A stretch of DNA of 64,000 bases. Origin: Theristus sp. LFF4_11 (lineage: Eukaryota; Nematoda; Chromadorea; Monhysterida; Xyalidae). Under the pieces are notes generated by a model. That model searched no databases and was not told the DNA's origin. It worked only from the letters and a program-made list of their open reading frames with translations. Position 1 is the first letter of the stretch. Each line of letters starts with the position of its first letter. The position numbers were made by a program, and so were the translations under genes. The stretch spans positions 36,672 through 100,671 of the forward strand of contig JASANC010000145.1 in assembly GCA_030248135.1 (NCBI GenBank), written 5' to 3'. Of this stretch, positions 36,226 to 50,723 are shown piece after piece.

Positions 36226-37510
36226 TGAGCATCTTTAGATACTGAATCGTGACGATTTCGGGCGAATCGGCCGTGGAAATTGGCGAAATCGGTCCGGAAA
36301 CGAAAAACAAGAAAAGGGTGTTTTCCAGGGTAATTCAATGCGCTGATCACGGATTTTGGGTTAGTTTTCTTACGTGAGCAACTCTAGATGCTGAATCGTG
36401 ACGATTTCGGGCGAATCGGCCGTGGAAATTGGCGAAATCGGTCCAGAAACGAAAAACAAGAAAAGGGTTTTTTCGAGGGTAATTCAATGCGCTGATCACG
36501 GATTTTGGGTTAGTTTTTTACGTGAGAAACTCTAGATGCTGAATCGTGACGATTTCGGGCGAATCGGCCGTGGAAATTGGCGAAATCGGTCCAGAAACGA
36601 AAAACAAGAAACGGGTGTTTTCCAGGGTAATTCAATGCGCTGATCACGGATTTTGGGCTAGTTTTTTACGTGAGCAACTCTAGATGTTGAATCGTGACGA
36701 TTTCGGGCGAATCGGCCGTGGAAATTGGCGAAATCGGTCCAGAAACGAAAAACAAGAAAAGGGTGTTTTCCAGTGTAATTCAATGCGCTGATCACGGATT
36801 TTGGGTTAGTTTTCTTACGTGAGCAACTCCTGATGTTGAATCGTGACGATTTCGGGCGAATCGGCCGTGGAAATTGGCGAAATCGGTCCAGAAACGAAAA
36901 ACAAGAAAAAGGTGTTTTCCATGGTAATTCAATGCGTTGATCACGGATTTTTGGTTAGTTTTTTATGAGAGCAACTCTAGATACTGAATCGTGACGATTA
37001 GGGGCGAATCGGCCGTGGAAATTGGCGAAATCGGTCCAGAAACGAAAAACAAGAAAAAGGTGTTTTCCATGGTAATTCAATGCGTTGATCACGGATTTTT
37101 GGTTAGTTTTTTTATGTGAGCAACTCTAGATACTAAATCGTGACGATTTCGGGCGAATCGGCCGTGGAAATTGGCGTAAACGGTCCAGAAACGAAAAACA
37201 AGAAAAGGGTGTTTTCCAGGGTAATTCAATGCGCTGATCACGGATTTTGGGTTAGTTTTCTTACATGAGCAACTCTAGATGCTGAATCGTGACGATTTCG
37301 GGCGAATCGGCCGTGGAAATTAGCGAAATCGGTCTGAAAATTAAAAACAAGAAAACTGTGTTTCCAAGGTAATTCATTGCGCCGATCACGGCTTTTGGGT
37401 CAGTTTTCTTATGGGAGCAATTCTAGGTACTGAATCGTGACGATTTTGGGCGAATCGGCCGTAGAAATAGCATAGGCGAAATCGGCCTAAAAACGAAAAA
37501 TGAAAAACCT
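36220..37510. repeat. 148-bp tandem array
   Basis: Nine units of about 147-150 bp, starting near 36225, 36375, 36522, 36670, 36820, 36967, 37117, 37265 and 37413. Each contains GTGAGCAACTCTAGATGCTG, AATCGTGACGATTTCGGGCG, AATCGGCCGTGGAAATTGGC, a GTCCAGAAACGAAAAACAAG stretch and a GGGTAATTCAATGCGCTGAT stretch. The last unit is degenerate. Minisatellite/satellite-like, non-coding. Confidence 0.85.
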
Positions 37511-37593
37511 GAGTTGTCCGTGGTTTAGAAGAATGTGTGACCAACGTATTGTGATTTTGGTCCGACCTTCTGGGTTTATGTAAAAGTCAGAAT

Positions 37594-38338
37594 ATTATCT
37601 AAAAATGCGGGAGACGCATATAAAAGGAGGAATATGGCCTTGTGTAAGCAGTGAAAGACTTGGCTCGACAACGCTTTTCAAGTCTCTGATGTGGTACACA
37701 CGGATACAAGTACATAAGAGTCATATTTTTGCGCCGTTTATTCTTTATTTCGGTTACACATGGCAACCCTCGTACATTGTAGACAAATAAAACTTTCACA
37801 TTTGCTTTTTTCTAGCATTTAGCGACCCCTAAAACCACTAAAATAACGATCAGACTTCAGATCGCTGACACTGGTTCGCGTGTATCGCAGAGGCATTGGG
37901 GAACACAAGGTCTCCTTCTGTGGCAAAGGCAATGACTCACCGGTTTATCCTGTCAGTTTGGTAAAAAAAGGTGAAAATCAACGGAAGACAACACTTTTTG
38001 CACTGGTGCTGCTGTGTGCATACTACATCGGTGCGTACGTTGGCAACAACGATAAAGCTACATGCAGCAATGTTTTTGCACAGAATTTACAGAATTTCGC
38101 ACATGATGTTGTGATTTTAGACCAAACTAAAGAGGACAATTGAAAAATAACTTCAAAGTTTTTACGCTTTTGAGCAAGCTTTTAAACAACAAACGCGGCG
38201 CAAAAATATGACTCTCATGTACTTGTATCCGTGTGTACCACATCAGAGACTTGAAAAGCGTTGTCGAGCCAAGTCTTTCACTGCTTACACAAGGCCATAT
38301 TCCTCCTTTTATATGCGTCTCCCGCATTTTTAGATAAT
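37594..38338. mobile_element. 745-bp element with ~143-bp near-perfect terminal inverted repeats
   Basis: The left arm 37594-37736 and right arm 38196-38338 are near-identical inverted copies, beginning ATTATCTAAAAATGCGGGAG and ending at TATTTTTGCGCCG. About 460 bp lie between them, with a short open frame (37880-38143, 87 codons) that matches nothing I know. It ends 10 bp downstream of the stop codon of the next minus-strand ShKT gene. The low arm divergence suggests recent insertion or arm correction. Confidence 0.8.
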
Positions 38339-38347
38339 CCATTCTTC

Positions 38348-39388
38348 CTATATACCATCGCATCCGCATGTGCCACACGCTTGACCACAGTTCGGTTTCA
38401 TCCAGAATGGATTTATGTCGCATTCACCAACAGATGCCCAGAAACAGCATAACTGCAATTAAACACAAATCATCTATGCGTGTGATTCTTTCTCGTCAAC
38501 ATGGTTGTGTTAAACAATTGGGTTACGTTGTAATTGGTTGAAAAACACTACTACAAAGTGTACACGTCAATTTGCCGCTCCTTTGAGTTTTTTTAGCAAC
38601 TCAAGGTCGCTTCCAAAACCGGGTTGGGTTTTTATAAACAAATTTTAAAACACAAACGTTATGACATAGGAGACCGGTTGTTGCGTAACATGAAAAAAAT
38701 ATTGAAGTATTTCTTTGGTGCTGTGACATTCCAAGCGCCGTACAATCTAAGCAGTTGCTGCATAGTAGTTCAACTGACTGGATCAAAGTTGTGACAGCTG
38801 TTCTTTGTGGGTGAGCCTTCCTGGGGAACTGCGTTGCTTTTTTGTGACGGTGTTGATTGTGTTGATGGTGGTTTGATTGTCGTCGGACCAGAACCGGCTA
38901 TCATTGCCTTTTCGAATCCTTTAAGGCAGCTATCAGGAACTGAAACATCGAAGTACAATGTAACTGCGTGCACGGGTCAAAACGGTAAACTCATAATTCA
39001 GTGACGACAAGAGTTCTTCTAAAACTTGTATTGTCCGAGGATTTACTACCTGGAATACAGGAGACCAACAAATCGTGCACGTTCATTGCACATGACTGCT
39101 GCGGCAGGGCACAGCGCAGGTCGGCGCACTCTGCATCCGCGGTTGTCGCCCACACGAATTCGGGCGGCGAACCGCCTACAATGAATCGGTGTGCAACTGA
39201 AACCGCTTCGCAATGTTTGAAACAAAAACAAACAATAATTCGATAAAACTACATTCTTCCTCGTGCTCGGCAATGTAGCGTTCGATGTTGTGTTTTTCGG
39301 CTCCTACTGACATGGACAAGCGGCATGACAGCAAAACTGTAATCACGGCTGAGAAATGACTCATTTTTCGACTCTTGTAAGCGTTCAT
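38348..39388 (-). CDS. Secreted protein with Cys module and one ShKT domain
   Basis: Four exons close in phase: 39388-39253, 39196-39050, 38939-38779 and 38452-38348, giving 182 residues. Start at 39388, or the in-frame ATG at 39364 directly before the hydrophobic core ([20 protein letters not shown]). Exon 2 is a divergent copy of the family Cys module ([19 protein letters not shown]) with a longer lead. Exon 3 is a Thr/Ser/Pro linker ending NSCHNFDP. Exon 4 completes the ShKT domain ([20 protein letters not shown] ... CGTCGCDG) and stops with TAG. The split of the ShKT domain after its C-x-x-x-D/E-x-P start, in phase 0, is the same as in the first ShKT of the gene at 30284-33432, showing descent from one exon design. 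A 745-bp inverted-repeat element lies just 3' of the stop. Confidence 0.8.
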
Positions 39389-40076
39389 GGTTAGACACTT
39401 GGTAGGACTGAGTAATTTTCAGTGAACACTTTATTTTTATACTGCCGTGGAACCACAGTGTTTATTCGGTGTGTGAAAAGTGGTGCGTGAAAAAGCAACA
39501 ATAATTTTAAACCGAATAACCTTCACGCTTCCTTCCCTCGTGTACGGCGATGGTAGTGAAATGACCACAACCATTTTTTCCAAGATACTCTCAGGTGGTC
39601 CGACACGTGAAAGGTGGTTATCTCTGGCATCTTCAGTGCCTCAGCAGAAGGTCACATGTGCATATAGCACCTGAATTTTAGGCTTTTTAATTCAATATGT
39701 TTTTTTCAAGTCCATGTTTATCTGAGTTGTCTGCGATAGTTCCCTATTGCGCTTGATGCTAGATTTTATGACGACAAACTTTCTTTGAGGACTGTATCAC
39801 ATGTTGTTTCGTCCTTCGCGGTGAGTCAGGAAAATTATCACTTGGGTTGACCTTGATATGTCTTGTATGCACGTGTGCACGTTTTATGTTTGGTGTGATG
39901 TGAGTGAAAAGGACAAATTGATTTCTCGTAAAATAAAATTTTTAATTTCTGCAGAAGAATTTTGCTATACACATGAAATGCCACAGCTCGCCAATTTCCT
40001 CTGTGATCACTGCAATCTGCCACGACCTCCAACTTTCACTCGTCTCCGCGCGCGTCCAGGTGTTTCTTTGAACGCG
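39389..40076. other. Intergenic
   Basis: Space between the ShKT gene start and the 3' end of the lectin-channel gene; no gene recognised. Confidence 0.5.
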
Positions 40077-43000
40077 TCAATCTTGTTTTGCCGGCTGCTG
40101 CTTGTTGCACGGTGCACTGTAGTGTGCAATTAACTGCATCAGAAACACGGCCACTTCAACAAAGCTCAGTATTGAGCAGCCAAGAGCTATGCCGAACAAG
40201 GAACCGGTGTCGCTGAGTAGTTGCGTCCACTGAAATAGAGATTATTCATTGTGCTTCAGAACATGTTGCAAACTGGATTGATTCAACTTTTTTGACAATT
40301 GGGGGTTTTCAATTATCGGGGACTTAATTAGTTGAAAAGTTAATAAAAACTTCAAAAAAGTGACTTGAGCATTGATGGTTTGTGGGTGTGTTGACTCACG
40401 TGTATCGCAGGCTGCTCCGTGCGGTATTGCACCATTGTGATTTGCTCGTAAAACACGGTGACCTTCATGAAGCTCCGCCTGAACATGATCACATTTGTTG
40501 CGTTGCGCTTGGTCTATTGCGTTTTTTACAATACAAAAAAGAAACATTGCGATTAAAAAACTCTTACGAAATGTTGCTGATACAGCGATCGAAAGCAGCT
40601 GAGTCTCGAACGGAAACATTGTTCGTGCTCAAGTGTTCTTTGCAAACGATTCGTTTGTGGTGGTCGGCCGGCCAGTTCAACAAACTGTACGTTGCTTCGT
40701 AAACAATTTCTCTGACAAAAGGTGCCATTCATTATTGGTTTGGTGATAGCGGGTACTGAGATGTAAGATTACGATGGCGGGAAATAAAATTATAAAAAAT
40801 ACTAAAACAGTTACTCGCAACCGGCTTGACATTGGGCGTAGCAGTCCTTTATCACATTGGTGCCATTTATCTCTCGAAAATCTCGAATGCAACCGTCTGT
40901 AAATATGCAGGACACTATGTTAGCTTAAAAGACACTGAGATCAGTGTGATCGGATTAGAGAACGATTAAAAACACAAAACCGGCGCTTTCAATTTTTATA
41001 GCTGCAGTAATGCGACGAGTTATCGGCAGGGTCCAATGGGAAGTCAGTGTCACTGCAGCCACACGTTCTCGTGATGACCTCCTGTTGGCATGAACTCAGA
41101 CAACCCTGCAGAAAGTGGCCTTTTTAATAATGAGGTCACGCAAGTCTGACTGGTGCAATTCACACACTTCGACCGTGTACAGCCCGTCATAGTAGTACTG
41201 CATCGCGCTGTCAGGACGATCCAAACGCTTGCACTTGCCGTACGGCTTCGGCAGACGTCGTTCGACACGCTAGAATTGTAAAAAAATGCGTTATTGCTTT
41301 TAGTTGAAACGTTCGAATGTTGCACGAAGTTACAGTTGAACTCTGAATTATAGGCGTTCAGCTGATTACGGTATGCATTGCTGTGGAAAACAAAAAAAAT
41401 CCGCTCACACAGCAATATCTGCACAGAAGCAGGCATCACGTGATTATCAACCAATCAGCGGATTACCTATAATGTGGAGTTTGACTCTATCTTTCGACAT
41501 GACGATGCTTTATATTCGGAAAAAGAATTGTTAGTCACACAATTCAGGGCACATTAAAAACAAATTTTCTCAAGCGCAACAACACGCCTTTCTGATGGCA
41601 ACGAGTACTTCGTGTCCGGTGGGCACGGTCCGTCCCTGGTTTTCTGGGAACACCGCCAGGTTAGGATGGCCCATGATCAAGCGGATGCCGGCTGTGCTTG
41701 ACGTGTACAGGGTCTCGGTTTGGTCGATGAATATTGTGAACGAAATGCCTGTGTTTAGATGCTTCAGATATATACGATTTCATATTATTGAACTAGAACT
41801 TTTTTTAGTGATATGCACAGTATGGTTCCGGCAACCATGAGGTACCAACTCCGGTTAAAACGGGCAAGTACTGTCTTAAGCCCTAATTACCCTCAACTCA
41901 GGAGGAAGCAGACCATTAGATGTTCAATCGGTCACTTTAGTTTTTCCATGTGTGTGACTTGTTCGCAACGAGGTTCAAACATTCCACCTACAGAACGATA
42001 GACAAAAATCCTACACTTGCGCTACAGAAGCGACTGACCCAGTTTTCACAGTTTTCCTTGTTTACCACTAAAATGGTGGCTGAGAAAAAGTAAACATGCC
42101 CGCCATTTAGTTGCATGCAGTTCAATCTAGGTATTCACAAATCACAGGCCAGGCCAATGTAAAAATGTTTCGATCACCACAGAACCTGCTCTACGACCGG
42201 CTCGTTTCTGTTTGTATTCTTCCGTTGGACGCAACTGGAAGCAACTGCCACCGACGATGTCTTTTCGCAGTGAGCTGTAGCGGTGATCGTTTTTGTGTTC
42301 AAAATGTAATGCAACACACCCGTGATAGAGAGAGCTCGTGCTGGTGCAGTGCTCCTTTTAACTTTGATTATTATGAAATATTTCGTAAACTGAACATATT
42401 ACTTTTGAAAATAATGGTCATGGCATGGGCACGACAGTGTACTGTAATGATGCCACAAATATGGATTGATCAGCCCTGAACAAACTGCGTGACTGTGCAC
42501 CAGTGCTCACGAACATGTTGCACGGTCTTGAGCCAGCGACCGCACAGCGTGGCACAAACTGCTCGGCGGTGTACATGAGTGACGATGCGTCCGGTACGTA
42601 ATTCGCCACAAAACTTGACAACGTTTCCTCGCCCCGAGAGTCCATAAACAAACCATTGGCTGTCGTCTCATCTCCCTGGAAGGCTGTGTTGTCCTACTAA
42701 TGTACTACTATTGTTGTCAAGACTAAGAGTCCTGAGTTAGTTTTCAGCGCATTTGATACTAATCAATGATGAGAATTGTACTCAAAAATACCACGAGCGT
42801 AAAAATTCCACGCACACACCAACAAATTCTGCAGATCAGCCAAGAATGCCAGCGCATCGTCTTGAGCGATGTCGGCAAACACCGCTTTTTTCTCCAGAAA
42901 CTTATTCGTCAGTACGTCGACCGGGGACAGGGTCGTTGATGCGGTCGACGATTTGTTGACCGTCAATTTACCTGGTCAATGAAAACGCGTGCTATTCATC

Positions 43001-43714
43001 ATGAGTCAGTTCATATGCTTTAGACGACGCCAAGAGAAACTTAACAACGTAGCAAAAGAGACAATAATGCATGGCTTACTACAAATGAAGCCAGCCTTCA
43101 GCGAGCATTGCGAGTCTCTCAGCCCGAGAGTCATCTCTTGCGACAGCGACACATGGACGCAGTCACCGATGGGCCCGTTGGCCACCGGCTCGCCGGGGTG
43201 CCAAAATTGCCACATTTCATGATGGATGGTGATGAGACGCGAGTTGGCAGCGTTCAGATAGTCCATCGCGTACCAGCCACCGAACGGCTTCGCGCGCTCC
43301 GGAGCAAGTTCACTCATGCGCCAGGAGATCCATCTGGGTCCCTTTATTGTGAAATGTTTGTAATCAAGCGTTTTGTTTACTGAACGTTCTGTTCTGTACA
43401 GTTTCCAAACGCAACGGTCACCGCACCTCCCAGTCGCTGCTGTTGTTGCTGAGAAGCAGCTCCTGCAACAGACGGAACTGGCGTGCTTCTGCCAGTGGCA
43501 TCAGGCGCATGCCGTGGCGTGCACAGAAGTGGACGGCGTCGTCAGCAGACATCAGAGCGTGCGCACTGTCTGACAGCGCCAGGCAGTCGTGGTCGTCATC
43601 GAATGGTATGCACGGTAAAGGGTGACTCGGACGCGATAACGCAACGACGCAAAGCGTGACCGCAAGCAATGTCAACGAATCGGTTGTTCGTCGATCGGTT
43701 GTGCGCACCGTCAT
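40077..43714 (-). CDS. C-type lectin domain fused to DEG/ENaC sodium-channel body
   Basis: Exons with closing phases: 43714-43427, 43341-43080, 42971-42820, 42693-about 42520, (a stretch not resolved), 41748-41588, 41269-41168, 41105-41003, 40896-40815, 40711-40568, 40478-40400 and 40229-40077. The N-terminus has a hydrophobic core (LTLLAVTLCVVAL), then a C-type lectin domain: HDCLALSD, WISW, FWHPGEP, GDCVHV, CSLKAGFICS. The Cys set is normal, but the usual EPN/QPD-type sugar motif reads EPV. After a helical linker come DEG/ENaC features: FVPRCAVAGSRPC, an FIDQTETLYTSSTAGIRL palm strand, RLPKPYGKC, the post-palm Cys run (GCLSSC, CGCSDTDFPL, CYAQCQAGC), and TM2 with GCSILSFVEVAVF, the GxSxxxxxExxxF filter signature. 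Nothing resembling TM1 was found. Introns at 41587 and 41002 fit only as GC donors. Family members are trimeric cation channels; lectin fusion is inference from one continuous set of phases. Confidence 0.7.
41332..41489. mobile_element. Inverted-repeat element X in channel gene intron
   Basis: About 158 bp, ends ACAGTTGAACTCTGAATTAT and TATAATGTGGAGTTTGACT, inner boxes CAGCTGATTACGG and CACGTGATTATCAACCAATC. Lies in the intron upstream of the RLPKPYGKC exon. Confidence 0.7.
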
Positions 43715-45602
43715 ATTTGCGTTTCAGCCAACCAGAACGAATGTGCAGATTGATTGGAGAACAATGTAACAAACGACAGTTTCAGTTTCAGCATAGTTGA
43801 TTGCATAATTGAATTTTGAAAAAGCTTGAATGAATTTTTATGTGTTTTTATTGATACTTCTTGAGGACTCCTTGTTCAGATGTGTTGCTCGGATACTGTG
43901 CTGTGAGTGTGTGCGCATTGAGTTATTTTCGGCAGCCGGTTTCGGTGCGGTATCCGCTTTTTCGTGGTACATATATCTTTTTTAAGATAACGAAATTTCC
44001 AGTTCTGTTACAAAATTTCCTGATGCACACGTTCGTTGTTTGGAATCGTGTGCTTGCACTCTCTTTCTTAAGCGTGGTTGGTTACCATTTAAGTAGAAGC
44101 ACTGTATTTATGCATAATTCACATAATTTAGGTGCATGAACAAATTTTGCAGACATGTATTCATAACACTGGAGCCATTGCCGTTATTGTCTTGAAAATG
44201 GCCGTGCGGTCATTCGGTACCCGAAAACGCTTAATGAAACGTATTGAATCATTAGTTCGTTGTCTATCGATTATCGGTTCATGTCCTCTCCTCAACTCTA
44301 AAAAAACGATTTGACGAAAAGTAAAACGAGCAATTTCAAATCGTTCAATGTGCATGACACTTTTAAAACGTGCATAGCGCAAAATATTTCTAACGGAAAC
44401 CCTTATTTTCTGTGAAGATTCTGGAAATTGAATAAAATGAGCGTATTCAAAAAGGTGTCTAGCTCAGTTCACAAAATCGGGGCTCTTGAACATAAACAGA
44501 TGAACATTGCACTCACTTCAGTTTCTATGCCATTTTAATTATTGTAGCTGCAGATACAGTGCATGAAGGCTACGTACAGTGAGCACAGGTGCAGCTTGCT
44601 TGCACACATGCACACACGCAAAAAATGTCCGAACTCGTGTCCGGTTGCGTGTCGCGAGCCGAGTCCGTATCCCGTGTCGTGTCCTGTTACGGAAAAGGAA
44701 TTGAAATAAATAAAATTGTATTATCGGGTCATCGCGCGGGACAGGACGCAAGAAAATGAACTAAAATTTTTTTTTCATTTTCAGAACTTTTTGCAGGACA
44801 GGCTACGGCGAAGGGACATTATTTTACGCAAAGCTGATATCGCTTAAACGTGGTTAGCCACTGCACAAAACAGTGCGCGCTTGAGCCGCTTGAATCACCT
44901 GGAAAAATAATTAAACTAAACTGAATTCATCACACCTTGAACAACAGAGTCTGAAACAGCAACAGAGATGGATGGTTGGCGTTACTGAATAAAAAAGACG
45001 ACTGACATGCGTGGAAGTCAGTTTTCTTTTTTACAGACCATTCCCGAAACAAAGTAAGACCACAGACCCGAAGTTGCTACGTAAGGTTGTCCACTAATAT
45101 CATCATCAATACAGCAATTTTTCATTTTCATTCCCCGTTTGAAAGTCACATTCATCTCCAGCAATCCCTCATCGAGTTGCTGATTGATTCTGGCATTTAT
45201 TACTTTCAAAGCATGACCACGTGCTCGGTGCATTACATCAGTCGTAAACGACCGTCGCAGGAAACCGGTTTGTCGGAGAGGCTATTCGTTACACCTGTGA
45301 GTGATACTGCTGAGCTTAGGCCCGTACGATGGTGCGGTGGACTGTGGTGAACAGCATGTTTGTTTAAAACCTGTCACTTCTTTCCCAGAATGCAGAACAT
45401 GCGAATCTTTGAGTTACAGTAAAAAGAACGAATGTACCGTGGTTGGTTGCAGTATTAAACAAACCATTTAGGACTAATAATGTCATCTTCTAACTCCAAA
45501 TACGTTTTTTGCGAGCTCTGCATTCTGCGATAAAAAAGTGACAGATTCAAACGAGCATACTGTAGGTTTGCTGTAACGTGGTGCGTGCAGATTGCGCCAA
45601 AA
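43715..45602. other. Divergent intergenic region
   Basis: Lies between the start codons of the lectin-channel gene (minus) and the PI4-kinase gene (plus), so it should contain both promoters. Apart from one element Z (44627-44755) I see no gene or clear motif. Confidence 0.5.
44627..44755. mobile_element. Inverted-repeat element Z, copy 1
   Basis: About 129 bp starting GTCCGAACTCGTGTCCGG, with CGTGTCGTGTCCTGTTACGG and the complementary GGGACAGGACGCAAG at the right. Same family as 47582, 54553 and 61008. Confidence 0.6.
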
Positions 45603-49667
<4,065 letters not shown>

Positions 49668-49710
49668 CAACTGCTGTGAAATCCAGTGTGCGCTCCCTGT
49701 GGTGGTTGCC

Positions 49711-49877
49711 TACAGTCGAACTCTAAATTAGAGGCAACCAGTTGATTGGCTGGTGATCACGTGATATGCATACATTCTGTGCAAGCATTGCTGTGGAGGC
49801 GGAGCCTGTCCTGCACAGAAAGCATGCATCACGGGATCACCTACCAATGGTTGTCTGCAATTTTGGGTTCGGCTGTG
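49711..49877. mobile_element. Inverted-repeat element X downstream of PI4K2
   Basis: About 167 bp, left TACAGTCGAACTCTAAATTA, centre GCTGTGGAGGCGGAGCCTGT, right arm with GCATGCATCACGGGATCACC. Starts 44 bp after the PI4K2 stop, so it is probably in the 3' UTR or just past it. Confidence 0.75.
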
Positions 49878-50723
49878 GCGGAATTTTCTATGTGACGACT
49901 AATTTTCCCCGTGTGTATGTACTGTTGGTACCATATTTTGTGACAGTTACGCACATCGTCACTGTGATATATCACGTTTCATTTAACAAACACCATCTAA
50001 CAAACAATCGCTATAAATACAAGTACATACGTCGTGTTAAGCATCACAGATAAAACAAAAAACGTAGACATTTGTATATTGTACCTAGAGATCATCACAA
50101 AGCATCCATTGGGGTGTCCGGCATTCGACAATAAAACAACAATAGAAAACAAATGATGTTGCACATTTGCACAAAAATTGATGCACAAAACAGACTGCTT
50201 TGGGCAGCTTGCAGCTGACGCAGCACCGGCATAGACAATATCAAATGTTTAAAAACACATTTTTCAGAAACTACTAACAAAACAAAATTGTGTTGACTAG
50301 AATAAACCCCAAGTAATGTGGCATTCATGAAGCAGTATTTAGTAAAGCGTAGTTGTGTTAAAACATAGCTACACGGTTACTAAATATACTGTTTCATGAA
50401 CGCCCCTGAAGTGCACAGAGACAAAAACAAAATGGAACTGAATGTTTTCTTTTGCGAAAAGCGGCATAATAAACAGGTACCTGGATACCGGATCTATTAA
50501 AACGCAGAAACGCCGTAGCCTTTGTATTTTTTGACTCATTGTGTCATGTATGTGAAAACTCGGGTGATACATGTATCTGCAACGTTTGCAAGAGAACGAG
50601 CAAATGGTCAATAAGTGTCAGAAATACGAGTAAATGCGAATCGCAACCACCGTTTGCTACTGAATTTTTTCTTGACGATACTCCTGCGAAACCAAATATG
50701 ACTGGTTCGTCCAGTGATGTGTT
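49878..50723. other. Convergent intergenic region
   Basis: Between the 3' ends of PI4K2 (+) and the SLC17 gene (-). Holds one element W (50317-50407) and no gene. Confidence 0.5.
50317..50407. mobile_element. Short palindromic element W, copy 3
   Basis: About 90 bp, left GTGGCATTCATGAAGCAGTA, right ATACTGTTTCATGAACGCCC. Near-palindrome with the same ends as the copies at 32374 and 32670. Confidence 0.65.

Noticed and set aside
36220..37510. CRISPR array
   Set aside because: Units are about 148 bp and nearly identical over their full length, with no spacer/repeat alternation; the genome is eukaryotic.
37880..38143. 87-codon frame inside the 745-bp inverted-repeat element as a transposase
   Set aside because: Too short and without any DDE-like or zinc-finger pattern.
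42005..42480. Plus-strand 122-codon frame and minus-strand sequence containing LHYILNTKT as the missing channel exon
   Set aside because: Does not show the expected G-x-C-(Y/F)-x-F-N motif, and the phases do not join the neighbouring channel exons.
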